Shown here in pieces: positions 18,082-28,354 of a stretch of 64,000 nt of DNA; the first letter of the stretch is position 1; each line of letters begins with the position of its first letter. Source of the stretch: Aquicella lusitana. Its GTDB lineage: Bacteria > Pseudomonadota > Gammaproteobacteria > DSM-16500. The stretch is from assembly GCF_902459475.1 (NCBI RefSeq), contig NZ_LR699114.1:1860001-1924000 (forward strand), written 5' to 3'. The notes beneath the pieces are model-generated. The model worked only from the letters and a program-made list of their open reading frames with translations, was not told the origin of the DNA and made no database searches. The position numbers and the translations under genes were made by a program.

Positions 18082-18704
18082 CGCGGCACCATGACAAATT
18101 GATCAATACCTATCCCTTGCGGGTTCTTATAAGTAGGTACCCGCACGATCGTGAGTACGACAAAAAAATCACGCTTGGTCGTTGTATTGGCACTTTGATA
18201 AGTTACCAGAAATGGAATCTGTACCCGCCAGGCATAGTCTTTACCGGGTAACGGACCTTGATTGGAGATCACCGGCGTGCCAGCAACGACGCCATTTATA
18301 AACAACTTGTTTTCCCAAATTGTATCGAGAAGGCCACTCACGGAACCTTGATAATCAGCCCACCCTGCCTCAGTAAAATAGGGCCTTGCCAGTGCAAGCT
18401 GTTCCCGGAAACGGGAAAAGTCAAAAGTATAGGCCACCGTCGCCGCCTTGCTTCCCCACTGCAACAGCGTCTCCGGCAGCAGGTTAGGTTGAAGATAAGG
18501 CGTTAAAACCATTCTATCTCCATCCGGCTGCACGGCATGGAATGCTGGCAACGGCCGCTTGAGCATCTGAAAAAACACGACGCCTACTGCAATGATCATC
18601 AAAACAATGACCGTCATCAAAACGTAAATAACATGATGGTAATGCTTACGGTAAAAATCATGCTCCCGCGGCATATATTTTTCTTCGGCTGCGCTTATCG
18701 CCAT
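18078..18704 (-). CDS. icmL: IcmL-like (DotI family) protein, copy 3
   Basis: 208 residues: N-terminal EHDFYRKHYHH signature, one membrane segment (about 24-46) and the VirB8-like periplasmic domain (DFSRFREQLALARPYFTEAGW). Its C-terminal end (GIGIDQFVMVPR) is close to the usual IcmL terminus, so this copy may be as near to Legionella DotI as copy 1 is. It overlaps icmM by 10 bases and copy 2 by 4 bases, so icmM and two icmL genes form a compact translationally coupled block. Confidence 0.85.
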   Translation of the reverse strand: MAISAAEEKYMPREHDFYRKHYHHVIYVLMTVIVLMIIAVGVVFFQMLKRPLPAFHAVQPDGDRMVLTPYLQPNLLPETLLQWGSKAATVAYTFDFSRFREQLALARPYFTEAGWADYQGSVSGLLDTIWENKLFINGVVAGTPVISNQGPLPGKDYAWRVQIPFLVTYQSANTTTKRDFFVVLTIVRVPTYKNPQGIGIDQFVMVPR

Positions 18705-18928
18705 GCTGATTGTCCCGTTTGTGTTTGTGGCGGCATGGGTAAAATCTTTCCTTCAATGGTATTAGCATAATGCTGCTGTGAAGGAATAACCAAAATGAAA
18801 TAAATAATGGCTGCAATTAGCGCAAACATGATGAAAACGGTCATCATCAGCCAACGTAAAGTTTTACGATACTGATCCCGGTAAAAATCACTATGCAAGC
18901 GCGCTATTTCATGTCGTCGTCCCCACAT
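18695..18928 (-). CDS. icmM: Dot/Icm protein IcmM (DotJ)
   Basis: 77 residues, a little shorter than the 94-residue Legionella protein. It has the same N-terminal signature as IcmL (LHSDFYRDQYRK) and one membrane segment (about 24-47) but only a stub of periplasmic sequence. DotJ is a degenerate DotI paralogue that pairs with DotI in the inner membrane. The order icmN-icmM-icmL agrees with other Dot/Icm clusters. Confidence 0.88.
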   Translation of the reverse strand: MWGRRHEIARLHSDFYRDQYRKTLRWLMMTVFIMFALIAAIIYFILVIPSQQHYANTIEGKILPMPPQTQTGQSAWR

Positions 18929-18959
18929 GGGTCAGGCTCCGTTACCAGCGATTACTGCT

Positions 18960-19757
18960 TTACACATACAATTTTTCTAATGTAATTTCGATGCGGTAAT
19001 TATCCGTATCCCAATTCATGGTGTTTTTAGTGACCAGGCGTGTGCCGCCATAACCCGTTGCATATAAAACGCGGGCGTCAACGCCGCTTGCCAGTAAGAT
19101 CTTGGCAACTCGTTCAGCCTGCTGCTGCGATAAAGCGAGGTCTGCGCTGCTGGTACCGCTTGCGTCGGTATAAGCGGATACCTTCACCAGCATTTTTGTG
19201 TACTGATTAATATACTGAGCCACCAAATAAAGCGTGGAATAAGCTTGCGCTTTCAATGTCGAAGTCATGGGATTAAAAAGACGTGCGGAGGGCAGGACAA
19301 TCAGGATTTGATCGCCCAACACGACAATATTTGCGCCGCGATTTTCCAATCGGTCATCCAGCGTTGTGGTTGAGTCGATGTAAGAACCATAAGCCGCACC
19401 GAGAATGGCACCAATGGCAGCGCCATGAAAAACGCCGATACCGGAAGATAAACCGCCTGTTACCGCACCGGCTGTACCGCCAATAATAGCGCCCTTGGTG
19501 GCTTGGCTGGCATTCTGGTAGGAATCTGCGATATTCCCTTCAGTGGCATTGTTATAAAGATTTTTAGCATTTTGTACGCCCATATCCATATTGGAAGCGG
19601 CTTCGCGGGAAACATCGGAAGAAGCGCAAGCACAGAGAAAAAGGCAGAAACACGTTAACAGAAAGAAACATCCGTATGGCTTGCTTCTCCAAAAAAAGAA
19701 CAGGGGATTCATCCTGCCAACCTTGGCGATCACCAACTTTTGCACTTCGTTATGCAC
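18960..19757 (-). CDS. icmN: Dot/Icm lipoprotein IcmN (DotK)
   Basis: Up to 265 residues. A hydrophobic segment ending in LCAC gives a lipoprotein signal; a glycine-zipper region follows (about 90-130), then an OmpA-like peptidoglycan-binding domain (about 165-260, with AYTDASGT and LSQQQAERV). DotK is a peripheral outer-membrane lipoprotein of the core complex. The start is uncertain: a GTG at 19757 overlaps icmO and has an AAGAAGAGG site just upstream, whereas an ATG at 19712 (residue 16) would give a more standard signal peptide but has a poorly spaced site. I kept the longer form. Confidence 0.87.
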   Translation of the reverse strand: MHNEVQKLVIAKVGRMNPLFFFWRSKPYGCFFLLTCFCLFLCACASSDVSREAASNMDMGVQNAKNLYNNATEGNIADSYQNASQATKGAIIGGTAGAVTGGLSSGIGVFHGAAIGAILGAAYGSYIDSTTTLDDRLENRGANIVVLGDQILIVLPSARLFNPMTSTLKAQAYSTLYLVAQYINQYTKMLVKVSAYTDASGTSSADLALSQQQAERVAKILLASGVDARVLYATGYGGTRLVTKNTMNWDTDNYRIEITLEKLYV

Positions 19758-22104
19758 CCTCTTCTTGAGTCTTCGTCTTAAGAGAGGTTACATAATCACA
19801 TAGCTCATTGGCAATAGCCACTACTTCCTCGCTGGGCAAAAAGATGCCTTCAATAGGCGGTGGATAATCGGTAGCGAGCGCCATATCTTTAAGGATTTCA
19901 TTAGTCATTGGGTTCGCCTGAGAAGCCGGTCGCCCCATCAATCTTTCAAGCAATTCGATTTTATCTTTGGCTATTCCCTTATTCACTAAAGGCGAACTGA
20001 ATTGATCAAACTGTGGCGCACCCACCAGCGCCTTGACGGGTTCAGGCAGGGCAACTTTGGCAAAAATATTAAGCCTTCCGTCACCGACTTCTTCTTCAGG
20101 CGCCTCCACTTTCTCAGTCGCGGCATGACGATTATGAAATGCCAGTAAAGCAGATAACGCGCGCTCAATGGGATTCGCCTCGGGCTGAGAAGTGATGGAA
20201 TCAGAAATGATCTGGATTTCTTCGCCTTCGTCCTGCGGCAAAGTAAACACAGCTTCATCTGTTGCCAAGACTTCATCAAAGCGCTCAATTCGTTCTTCAA
20301 GATCGATCAATACGCGTCCTGGCGGTCGTTCTACTTTCAGGAATTGATTAATTCGCATTCTTTCAACCGGTGCAGGGTTTGCGAAAAACATTCTCGCGCG
20401 TATGATTTTTGATTTAAAGAAGATATGCGCTTCGCCCTCGCGCTGGTCTTTTAAATCCTGCAGATCAATACGCTGCCGCTTTTCAGATGAAGCACTGCGG
20501 CTATCCATATAATTATTTAACAGACTACCTGCATTGGTCTGAAAAGAATCTACTTTGGTGACATACGATTCACCGGCCGTTTTTTGGAAAAAATCCCAAG
20601 TATCCATGGGATCTTCCAGTTTCATACAAATCTTGATGTTTGTATTGGCGCCGATAGAGGCAGCTTCTTCTTTGGAAGCCTTCTGGAACGCCGGTAAATC
20701 TTGTCCGGCAAAAATAACAGAAAAGCCGAGTGAACGGGCTTGTGCGGGCACAACGGCAAAGCCTTTGACCGCATAATAACCGTATTCATCGAGAATACAC
20801 ATATAAGGCGTGGGTGCATTGGTTGGCTTGCGAGTGATTACCTCACGATAGGAACCTTCCACCGATTCACCGAGACCCGCTGCCATCATGGCCTTGAGCG
20901 AGGCAATAATGGTTTTACCGAGGTTTGCCAACTCATCAGGTGATTTTTCAAGCGCCGGCAGCAACACAACTAGAATGCGGCGATTTAAGACCACATCTTT
21001 CAAGTCCACTTCTGCTAGATTAGTACGAATGATATGCCCATAGGTATCCGCCAATGAACCGAAGGCACGTGTCAATTGCATGGTGATAAATCCGTGCTGT
21101 TCAAGCACTTGTGAACCCTGCTTGCCTTTTTTAGACCGATCATAACCCGGCAAGTTGATAATATAGTTTCGAATAGGCTCAAGGACGAGATCCGGCGTTT
21201 CCGCAAGACTGACCGGTTCTTGATTGTCGCGCGGAAACATCTTGTCCATGGCTATTGCTTCAAGGCGTGTCAATTCAAAATAATTACGGATGGTGTTCGC
21301 ATCCAGCAGAATTTTGCCCTGATCGCGCATGTACACCAGCACTTTCATTAACGCTTCGACGAAAACAATGGCACGGCCTTTCCACATATCGCCATCAGCA
21401 CTTTGCGTGCCCTGGTCCATCAGGCTCACTACCAACTGCGACAACATACTGGAAGAACCATTGCAAAACGGGTTCATGGTATTGGACAGGCGCTTTTCCT
21501 GGGCACCCACAATATCGCGCGCGCCTGTCATGAAGTTAATCAGCAAAAGATCATCTTCACGGCCCATGCTGCGGCACATAGAAAATACTTTTGCGAATAA
21601 AGAATTGTCGCCCTTACCGTCCACATACAAGAAACCGCTGCCTTGCACTAATGCGTTGTATGAGAGTGAAACAAGCGCTTCTGTTTTACCGCTACCGGTT
21701 GACCCAAAAATCAAAACGTGGGTGCGCATATCGTCATTATTAAACCAGAGCTCATCACTATCCGATCGCCGGTTACCAAAAAATGAAATGCCTCTTGCAA
21801 GACGAGGCTTGTTAGAACCTGGCAAGGGGTCATTATAGTCATATGCCTTGGAGCGTTGCGGCATGCGAAATGGCAGTGTACTGCGGCGAGTATAGGCGTA
21901 GATAAAAGTACCAATACCTAAAATCCCAATAAATTCGGCAACCGCGGGGAAAAAGAAAGCAGCAAAGGCAAAAGATGCCATCAAACAAGCACTATTGACG
22001 GGGTCTTTGAAAAAATCAACAACCTTCATTCCCAATGTACGTGTATCACGCAGCAATAATTGGGGCTGAAGTTCATGCTGTTCTTCTAAGCCGCGTATTC
22101 CCAT
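19750..22104 (-). CDS. icmO: Dot/Icm coupling ATPase IcmO (DotL)
   Basis: 784 residues, matching the 783-residue Legionella protein. DotL is the type IV coupling protein: two N-terminal membrane segments (about 38-70), Walker A GSTGSGKT at about 138, Walker B region CILDEYGYY at about 435, and a long C-terminal extension that recruits DotN, IcmS/IcmW and LvgA. It selects effectors and feeds them to the channel. The gene lies between icmP and icmN, 28 bases from icmP, and overlaps icmN by 8 bases. Confidence 0.95.
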   Translation of the reverse strand: MGIRGLEEQHELQPQLLLRDTRTLGMKVVDFFKDPVNSACLMASFAFAAFFFPAVAEFIGILGIGTFIYAYTRRSTLPFRMPQRSKAYDYNDPLPGSNKPRLARGISFFGNRRSDSDELWFNNDDMRTHVLIFGSTGSGKTEALVSLSYNALVQGSGFLYVDGKGDNSLFAKVFSMCRSMGREDDLLLINFMTGARDIVGAQEKRLSNTMNPFCNGSSSMLSQLVVSLMDQGTQSADGDMWKGRAIVFVEALMKVLVYMRDQGKILLDANTIRNYFELTRLEAIAMDKMFPRDNQEPVSLAETPDLVLEPIRNYIINLPGYDRSKKGKQGSQVLEQHGFITMQLTRAFGSLADTYGHIIRTNLAEVDLKDVVLNRRILVVLLPALEKSPDELANLGKTIIASLKAMMAAGLGESVEGSYREVITRKPTNAPTPYMCILDEYGYYAVKGFAVVPAQARSLGFSVIFAGQDLPAFQKASKEEAASIGANTNIKICMKLEDPMDTWDFFQKTAGESYVTKVDSFQTNAGSLLNNYMDSRSASSEKRQRIDLQDLKDQREGEAHIFFKSKIIRARMFFANPAPVERMRINQFLKVERPPGRVLIDLEERIERFDEVLATDEAVFTLPQDEGEEIQIISDSITSQPEANPIERALSALLAFHNRHAATEKVEAPEEEVGDGRLNIFAKVALPEPVKALVGAPQFDQFSSPLVNKGIAKDKIELLERLMGRPASQANPMTNEILKDMALATDYPPPIEGIFLPSEEVVAIANELCDYVTSLKTKTQEEGA

Positions 22105-22132
22105 TTTTCAATACCTCGCTAACACCTAACTG

Positions 22133-23260
22133 TTATTGCTGCTCATCCGGATGATAAACCACTTCTTTCAGAGCCAACTCCAGCGCATTGGTTGCTTCTT
22201 CAACCATGGGGACCATTAATTTTCTTCCTGCTTCTTTCTCTGCTACCCAGTGAGCAAAAACACCCGCTACCTCTGCGAAGGGTGTTTGCCTGCCTACTGT
22301 GTTCAATGTATACCAAAGCCGCCGATCCATTGGTTTTAGCCATAAAAAATCAGCTGAGGCTTGTACACCATCCTCTCGCGCGCCTTCCAGCATGGACGCC
22401 ATCACGGTTAATACATAAGCATGCGACTGCACGATCCGTTGCACTGCCTTTGAACCCATATGTTTTTTTAATAACTCATTAACGCCTGCTACATTGAGCT
22501 TACCTGAGCCTGACGAAGCAGCGAGCTGCGCCAACAGATTTGCGGCACCTTTGCTGTCCGCATTAATACGCGCAGCAAAAGCAGCAAATAACGCTTTTGC
22601 ATGCGGCGGCAATCTCTCTACGCCCTTCCATAATTGGCCCAATTGCATGGCAAAAATCTTATTAGATTCGCCACGCTTTAATACCACCTCCACACGGTCC
22701 CAATCTTTGCGGCTCATCCCTTCACGCCGTTGTGGACGCACTTCTTCGAGCAACTTAAACCGTTTGCAAAATTGCAAAGGTGACATCGCCATGGACCAAG
22801 GCCCTTTGTCGATGTCTGTTTTGACCAAATCGAGTCCGATCACGGGTGAAATTTGCGGCCAGTTTCCTTTCTCGAGCACGGCCAAATCCTTCATGGAATA
22901 AGTACGCCTAAAAATACGCGTGCTATTACCAAAATAGACAGCAAAGGCAAGCGCGATCAAGATGACGATAAAAGGATAACGAAGCCAGTCCCCGACAGTG
23001 ATACCAATATTAATCAGATCGTTGAAACTGGTTTTGTCTACATTCACCTGCATAGCCTGAATATTGGCTTGCACGCGCTCAAACCGGTCGCTGAAAATAG
23101 TTAAAAACTTGGCTTCGTAAAGTTTAATCTGAAGATAAAAATAGGCGATTTGGTTTTTAAAAACATACCAGACAGCACCCATCGCAGCAAAAACCGCTGC
23201 GATACTCCACAACATGGCATTGGAATTATCAGATTGATTACCCTGTGGTGCTGCGGCCAT
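22133..23260 (-). CDS. icmP: Dot/Icm coupling complex protein IcmP (DotM)
   Basis: 375 residues as in Legionella (376). Two membrane segments (about 18-35 and 88-108) precede a cytoplasmic helical domain that binds Glu-rich effector signals in the Legionella protein. It works with DotL and DotN in the coupling complex. This is the first gene of the minus-strand operon visible here. In Legionella icmT-S-R-Q precede icmP, but here the upstream neighbour is dksA after a 270-base gap, so the operon promoter probably lies in 23261-23532. Confidence 0.94.
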   Translation of the reverse strand: MAAAPQGNQSDNSNAMLWSIAAVFAAMGAVWYVFKNQIAYFYLQIKLYEAKFLTIFSDRFERVQANIQAMQVNVDKTSFNDLINIGITVGDWLRYPFIVILIALAFAVYFGNSTRIFRRTYSMKDLAVLEKGNWPQISPVIGLDLVKTDIDKGPWSMAMSPLQFCKRFKLLEEVRPQRREGMSRKDWDRVEVVLKRGESNKIFAMQLGQLWKGVERLPPHAKALFAAFAARINADSKGAANLLAQLAASSGSGKLNVAGVNELLKKHMGSKAVQRIVQSHAYVLTVMASMLEGAREDGVQASADFLWLKPMDRRLWYTLNTVGRQTPFAEVAGVFAHWVAEKEAGRKLMVPMVEEATNALELALKEVVYHPDEQQ

Positions 23261-23436
23261 TGTTAAACCTCTCTATAAATCCTTACCAATCCTTTTAATT
23301 ATAGATGATTTTGTGAGAGTGCAAATTACCAGGCATCGACCTTGTAGTCAAAAATTTTAGAATAATCAATTGCATAATAAAATGACCGGGTTTCTTGATG
23401 GCATGGGAGCAGAAAAATGCAAGCTCCATTCTCCCT

Positions 23437-23462
23437 GTCATGCCAGCGGAAGCTGGCATGAC
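23437..23462. repeat. Palindromic hairpin unit in icmP-dksA gap
   Basis: An 11-bp perfect stem (GTCATGCCAGC / GCTGGCATGAC) with a GGAA loop lies between icmP and dksA. No T-run follows on either strand, so it is not a standard intrinsic terminator; it looks like a small dispersed palindromic repeat of the kind common in bacterial intergenic DNA. The rest of 23261-23532 shows no gene I can support. Confidence 0.5.
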
Positions 23463-23532
23463 GCAGCCCGTTAACACAGGCACATTCACTGCTTATTGAC
23501 TGATAAAAGAACTGAAACACATCACGTTACGC

Positions 23533-23994
23533 TTAGTATTCTTCTTCCTGTTTTTGCTGCTTTTCTTTAATTTCATCCAATGTCTTGCAATCTATACAAA
23601 GCGTTGCTGTGGGGCGCGCTTCCAGACGGCGCAGGCCAATCTCAACACCGCAGACTTCACAATAGCCATATTCCTTTTCCCGTATAAGCTCGAGGGATTC
23701 TTCAATTTTCTTCAGCAGCTTCCTCTCTCGGTCACGCGTCCGCAGTTCCAGGCGGAAATCTTCTTCCTGGCTTGCGCGGTCATTGGGATCGGGGTAATTA
23801 ATTGCTTCTTCTTTCATATGAGTAACAATCTTGTCACCGCCTTCCAGCAATCGCTGCCGCAAAGCCATCAGAATTTTTCGGAAATGCTCCAGCATTTTTG
23901 CACTCATATAATCTTCGGTCTTTTTTTGCTTGTAAGGCGAAATGCCTAAGACCTCTAAGCTGGGCTCTAAAATGTCTTTTTCTTTAGTTGCCAT
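23533..23994 (-). CDS. dksA: RNA polymerase-binding transcription factor DksA
   Basis: 153 residues from the ATG at 23994, which has a GGTAGGAG site 8 bases upstream. The central coiled coil carries the conserved acidic tip (DPNDRASQEED) and is followed by a C4 zinc finger (CEVCG...CIDCK). With ppGpp, DksA binds RNA polymerase and redirects transcription in the stringent response; in Legionella it contributes to the switch to the transmissive phase. The C-terminus is Gln/Glu/Lys-rich. Confidence 0.95.
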   Translation of the reverse strand: MATKEKDILEPSLEVLGISPYKQKKTEDYMSAKMLEHFRKILMALRQRLLEGGDKIVTHMKEEAINYPDPNDRASQEEDFRLELRTRDRERKLLKKIEESLELIREKEYGYCEVCGVEIGLRRLEARPTATLCIDCKTLDEIKEKQQKQEEEY

Positions 23995-24132
23995 AATAAT
24001 ATCTCCTACCCTGAGATTAATTGTAGTCCAAATTTGACACCTATACCAAAAAAACCTGTGCGCCGGCAATGAAATTCTGCCCTTCGGCAGCGCTCAAAAT
24101 CGGCTCGTGGCAGCAAAATGCAGCCTGTCACC

Positions 24133-24993
24133 CTAAGCGCCTGCATAGCGTCCAAGCGTCACGCGCGTCTGTCCCTGCAAATCGCGAAGCGAGTGAACAT
24201 GACTGTAACCGTTTTTGGAAAAGAGGCGCTGCACCGCTTCGCCTTGCGCAAAACCATGCTCAATGAGCAGATAACCCGCTTGTTTTAAGCGGGATTTGGC
24301 AGTATTAATAATTTCGCGAATAGCCGCCAAGCCGTCTTCTCCGGACAATAAAGCGTTTTCCGGTTCATACGCCAAGCCATCCGCATACCTTCTCCATTCA
24401 TCCGTCGCAATATAAGGCGGATTACTCACGATGACATCAAATCCGCCGGCAGGCAGCGCTTCGCACCAATTACCTTGGTGAAAAATAATATTTTGCAACG
24501 TCAGATGCCGCCCGTTTTTACGGGCCACACTGAGAGCCGCTTCGCTAATATCAACCGCATGGATTTGCCATGCTGGACGCTCGCTGGCAAGTGCTAGGGC
24601 AATCGCGCCGCTGCCTGTGCCAAGGTCAGCTACTTGGACTGCCTTATCTTGCTCGGGAAATAAATTTAAGACAGAAGCGACCAACAACTCTGTCTCCGGG
24701 CGGGGAATCAGTGTGTTTTCATTAACAAAGAGCTCCAGCGACCAAAATTCTTTTTTACCTGTAATGTAGGCAATTGGTTTGCTGCGGGCGCGTTGTGCAA
24801 GCAAATGAATAAAATGCTGCGCGTCTTCAGATGCAACCGTCTGTTGAGGCCACGCATACAAATAGCTACGTGACTTCTTGAGAGCATGCGCCAGGAGGAT
24901 TTCAGCCTCTAACTGAGGCACATCTGTCACCGCTGCAAGCTGATGTGTTGCCTGTTGAAGCCATTCCGCAATGGTCATTATGCTGGTCATCAT
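24133..24993 (-). CDS. prmC: Release factor glutamine methyltransferase PrmC
   Basis: 286 residues. The SAM-binding motif [11 protein letters not shown] (about 125) and the catalytic NPPY motif (about 187, VSNPPYIA) identify PrmC/HemK, which methylates the glutamine of the GGQ motif in release factors 1 and 2. It overlaps prfA by 4 bases (ATGA-type junction), completing a hemA-prfA-prmC operon that couples the enzyme to one of its substrates. Confidence 0.95.
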   Translation of the reverse strand: MMTSIMTIAEWLQQATHQLAAVTDVPQLEAEILLAHALKKSRSYLYAWPQQTVASEDAQHFIHLLAQRARSKPIAYITGKKEFWSLELFVNENTLIPRPETELLVASVLNLFPEQDKAVQVADLGTGSGAIALALASERPAWQIHAVDISEAALSVARKNGRHLTLQNIIFHQGNWCEALPAGGFDVIVSNPPYIATDEWRRYADGLAYEPENALLSGEDGLAAIREIINTAKSRLKQAGYLLIEHGFAQGEAVQRLFSKNGYSHVHSLRDLQGQTRVTLGRYAGA

Positions 24994-26072
24994 TCCCCTA
25001 GGGACGCAATCAAGTCTGCGTTGTATTCGTGAACCAGCGCATCAATCACGGGATCCAGCTCACCCTCCATGATTTGGGGTAATTGATAAAGTGTCAAGTT
25101 GATACGATGATCCGTCAATCTCCCCTGCGGAAAATTATAGGTGCGAATCCGTTCAGAACGGTCACCGGTACCCACAAGATTGCGTCGCGTTTCCGCTTGT
25201 TGCTTTTGTTGCTTCTCCCGCTCTGCGGAAAGGATGCGCGCTTTTAGCAATGACATCGCACGCGCACGGTTTTTATGCTGCGATCGTTCATCCTGACATT
25301 CAACCACTGTGCCAGTGGGGATATGCGTAATCCGTATCGCAGAATCGGTTTTTTGTACATGTTGGCCGCCTGCACCTGACGCACGAAATGTATCAATGCG
25401 CAAATCAGCAGGGCTGATATCGATTTCTTCAATTTCTTCCAGCTCAGGTAAAATGGCTACCGTGCATGTAGAAGTATGAATGCGACCCTGTGCTTCCGTT
25501 TCTGGCACGCGCTGCACGCGGTGCACGCCGGATTCAAATTTGAAGCGCGAAAATGCGCCGTGCCCAACAATGCGGATAATAATTTCCTTATAACCGCCGT
25601 GCTCGCCATGGCTCTCGCTGATCACTTCCATTTTGAACCCTTTTGCCTCTGCATAACGCATATACATACGCGCAAGATCACCGGCAAAAATAGCAGCTTC
25701 ATCACCGCCTGTGCCTGCGCGAATTTCCAAAAAGATATTGTTATTGTCGTGCGGGTCTTTGGGCAATAGATCAATCAGTAATGCTTCTTCCAGTGCCGCA
25801 ATATCATCCTCTATCTGTTTGACTTCCTGCTTGGCCAGCTGCTGCAGCTCAGGATCTTCCTCTTCCAGCATGAGCGTTGCCTCTTCCAGTTCCTTGAGAA
25901 GCTGCTGGTATCGTTCGTATTTCTGCACAAACGGCTCAAGCTGCGCGTACTCTCTGGAGAGATCGCGATAACGATTGAGATCGCTGGTCACATCAGGATC
26001 CGATAGCAAACGTTTTAATTCATCATGGCGTTGAGCCAAATTTTCTAACTTCGTTTTAATAGATGGTTTCAT
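24990..26072 (-). CDS. prfA: Peptide chain release factor 1
   Basis: 360 residues, the standard RF1 length. The GGQ loop ([17 protein letters not shown]) is at about residue 235, and an RF1-type recognition region precedes it. RF1 terminates translation at UAA and UAG; the catalytic glutamine is methylated by the product of the next gene. The gene overlaps hemA by 4 bases upstream and prmC by 4 bases downstream. Confidence 0.97.
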   Translation of the reverse strand: MKPSIKTKLENLAQRHDELKRLLSDPDVTSDLNRYRDLSREYAQLEPFVQKYERYQQLLKELEEATLMLEEEDPELQQLAKQEVKQIEDDIAALEEALLIDLLPKDPHDNNNIFLEIRAGTGGDEAAIFAGDLARMYMRYAEAKGFKMEVISESHGEHGGYKEIIIRIVGHGAFSRFKFESGVHRVQRVPETEAQGRIHTSTCTVAILPELEEIEEIDISPADLRIDTFRASGAGGQHVQKTDSAIRITHIPTGTVVECQDERSQHKNRARAMSLLKARILSAEREKQQKQQAETRRNLVGTGDRSERIRTYNFPQGRLTDHRINLTLYQLPQIMEGELDPVIDALVHEYNADLIASLGE

Positions 26073-27337
26073 AACCGCTCAGTTTCAGGATCCGGTATAG
26101 CAAATAATTGTTTGGCAAAACGCAGCAGATCGTAACGCCCTTCCGCCCCCGCCTGACGTAATTGTACACTGGGCGTATGCAATAATTTTTTAATAAAAGC
26201 ACGGGCAAATGCATCCAATACTTCCGCCGGATCTGAACCCAGGCGAAGCTGCTGTCTTGCCTTAGTCAGCTCCGCGTGGCAAATATCTTCAATCTGGCCG
26301 CGGTAAGCGCGAATGGTATGCGCCACTTTATCAAGTGACCTGAGCTCGGTCAGGAATTCAATGCTTTTCTTGCGAATCATTTCTCGCGCTTTCTCTGCCG
26401 CATGCTCCCGGCCTTGACGGTTTTTTTCAATGATCGCCTTCAAATCATCAATGCAATAAAGTTCCACGTTCTCTAAATCAGCCACTGCCGGTTCAATATC
26501 ACGTGGCACCGCTATATCAATGAGTATAGTTGGTTTTTCCTGGCGCATACGCGTAGCTTCCGCCATCATTTCTTTTTTAACGATAGGCTGCGCACTGCCG
26601 GTTGCCGAAAATACGATATCGGCCTGTGCCAGCGCAGTACTCAATTCTTCCAGGCCATAGACATGGCCGCCCACTGTTTCTGCGAGGCTGGCGGCTTTTT
26701 CTGTACTGCGATTAACTAGCGTCACGGGTTTGCTGAGAAGCGGTTGAAGATAACGTATCAATAACTCGGTGGTATCGCCTGCACCGATCAAGACCACGTT
26801 AGCCTGTGCAAATTCCACCAACCGCTGCCTTGCAAAGTAAACAGCGGCAGAGGCCACAGAAACAGGACAGGCCCCGATAGCGGTGGTCGTGCGGATTTCT
26901 TTGGCTACCGCAAATACCTGTTGAAAAAGCGCATGAAAAGCTGTGCTGACCGCAGAGGCAGCGCAGCTTTCCGAAAATGCTTCTTTCATCTGACCCAGAA
27001 TCTGCGGCTCGCCGAGCACCATGGAATCAAGACCACATGCCACTTGCATGATATGCGCGATGGCTTCTTCATCGCGATAAGTATAAATCGCCGGCGCGAG
27101 GGCCTCGCGGGATAACGAAGTTTGCGCGCAAAACCAGTCGTGAACGGCATGAATATCATCGGCACAACAATACAGTTCCGATCGGTTGCAGGTGGAAAGC
27201 AACACAGCCTCCTGCGCATAGCCCCGATTCAGTAAATCCTGCAAGTAGAGCGAAAGTAGATCTTGCGCAAAATAGACCTTCTCCCGCAAAGTAATAGGCG
27301 CTGTCTTATGATTTATCCCAATTGCAAAAATAGACAT
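26069..27337 (-). CDS. hemA: Glutamyl-tRNA reductase
   Basis: 422 residues from the ATG at 27337 ([14 protein letters not shown], the classical family N-terminus); an in-frame codon at 27388 would add 17 atypical residues. The catalytic cysteine is in LLSTCNRSE at about residue 50, and the NADPH site is VLIGAGDT at about 185. The enzyme makes glutamate-1-semialdehyde from glutamyl-tRNA, the first committed step of C5-pathway haem synthesis. First gene of the hemA-prfA-prmC operon, divergent from lolB. Confidence 0.95.
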   Translation of the reverse strand: MSIFAIGINHKTAPITLREKVYFAQDLLSLYLQDLLNRGYAQEAVLLSTCNRSELYCCADDIHAVHDWFCAQTSLSREALAPAIYTYRDEEAIAHIMQVACGLDSMVLGEPQILGQMKEAFSESCAASAVSTAFHALFQQVFAVAKEIRTTTAIGACPVSVASAAVYFARQRLVEFAQANVVLIGAGDTTELLIRYLQPLLSKPVTLVNRSTEKAASLAETVGGHVYGLEELSTALAQADIVFSATGSAQPIVKKEMMAEATRMRQEKPTILIDIAVPRDIEPAVADLENVELYCIDDLKAIIEKNRQGREHAAEKAREMIRKKSIEFLTELRSLDKVAHTIRAYRGQIEDICHAELTKARQQLRLGSDPAEVLDAFARAFIKKLLHTPSVQLRQAGAEGRYDLLRFAKQLFAIPDPETERL

Positions 27338-27431
27338 GTGAATAAAGTTGCCAAGTTGTAATTTTGGGCATATTTTATGCTTAAACACGGAAGAAAAACA
27401 AAGGATTAATTCATTTTAGGATGCCAAAGCA

Positions 27432-28046
27432 ATGCGCACACTGATTCTGCTCCTGTCATTTTGCACCTTCACATTCGCATTAGTCAGCTGTACTACGGTG
27501 ACGCCGACCGCGCCCACCCCCGAAATTCCCTGGAAAAACCGCGAGCTGGCTCTAAGCCGCATTCAGAGCTGGCAGCTGTCCGGTAAAATTGCCGTTCAAA
27601 CAGCTCGGGAATCGGGCAGCGCAACAATGAACTGGACACAGCAGCGCGAGCGCTATCAGGTCGCCTTACAGGGGCCATTAGGCGCCGGCTCACTCAGGCT
27701 CTCAGGGCAGCCGGGCATGGCCTCGCTTGAAACGTCGGACGGGAAACGCTATACGGCGAACAGTGCGGAGCAATTACTGGCTCAGCAGTCAGGATGGAAT
27801 CTTCCGCTTTCCCATCTAAAATATTGGATCCGCGGCCTGCCCGTGCCAGGCGTTTCCTACCAGGGCCAATTTGATCCTTATCACCGCTTGAGCTCACTGG
27901 CACAGCAGGGATGGAATGTGCAATTTTTAAGTTACCGCCAAGTGGGAACCGTGGATTTGCCTGACAGATTGGCGATCACCTCCCCCCTGGTAAAATCCAA
28001 GATTGTGATCCACCAGTGGAATGTGAACGCAGTGAGAAATCCGTGA
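27432..28046 (+). CDS. lolB: Outer-membrane lipoprotein receptor LolB
   Basis: 204 residues with a lipoprotein signal peptide (lipobox LVSC at about residue 20) and the LolB core (IQSWQLSGKIAVQT, then FDPYHRL). LolB accepts lipoproteins from the periplasmic carrier LolA and inserts them into the outer membrane. Position divergent from hemA and before prs matches many gammaproteobacteria, where ispE lies between; ispE is not found here. Confidence 0.88.
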   Translation: MRTLILLLSFCTFTFALVSCTTVTPTAPTPEIPWKNRELALSRIQSWQLSGKIAVQTARESGSATMNWTQQRERYQVALQGPLGAGSLRLSGQPGMASLETSDGKRYTANSAEQLLAQQSGWNLPLSHLKYWIRGLPVPGVSYQGQFDPYHRLSSLAQQGWNVQFLSYRQVGTVDLPDRLAITSPLVKSKIVIHQWNVNAVRNP

Positions 28047-28207
28047 GTACTTAGTGATTATTGAATCCAAGATGAATAGATTCCTCTTTGTGCGGAATCA
28101 GGTTGCGCCCGTAGTGGAACCTTGTCATCGCCATTAATCATATAAATTATTAGCATTCCCATTGACACTCATCACCTCTCTCAGCAAAATAGCGCTTCCT
28201 ATAATGG

Positions 28208-28282
28208 TGGGGTGTAGCCAAGCGGTAAGGCATCGGGTTTTGATCCCGACATTCCTAGGTTCGAATCCTAGCACCCCAGCCA
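28208..28282 (+). tRNA. tRNA-Gln (anticodon TTG)
   Basis: A full cloverleaf: 7-bp acceptor TGGGGTG pairing with CACCCCA, an anticodon stem TCGGG/CCCGA around the loop TTTTGAT (anticodon TTG), and a T arm with TTCGAATC. Discriminator G and an encoded CCA end at 28282. Location between lolB and prs matches the usual gammaproteobacterial order. Confidence 0.96.
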
Positions 28283-28354
28283 AAATTTTCGTGACGTTTA
28301 TATCGCTTCGCGCGCACTAGCAAAACAAAAATGTCTATAGCAAAGGATAGTACC

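Noticed and set aside
23295-23520. Two overlapping short minus-strand frames in the icmP-dksA gap.
   Set aside because: Their sequence derives from the palindromic repeat (GTCATGCCAGC) and they have no ribosome site or conserved features.
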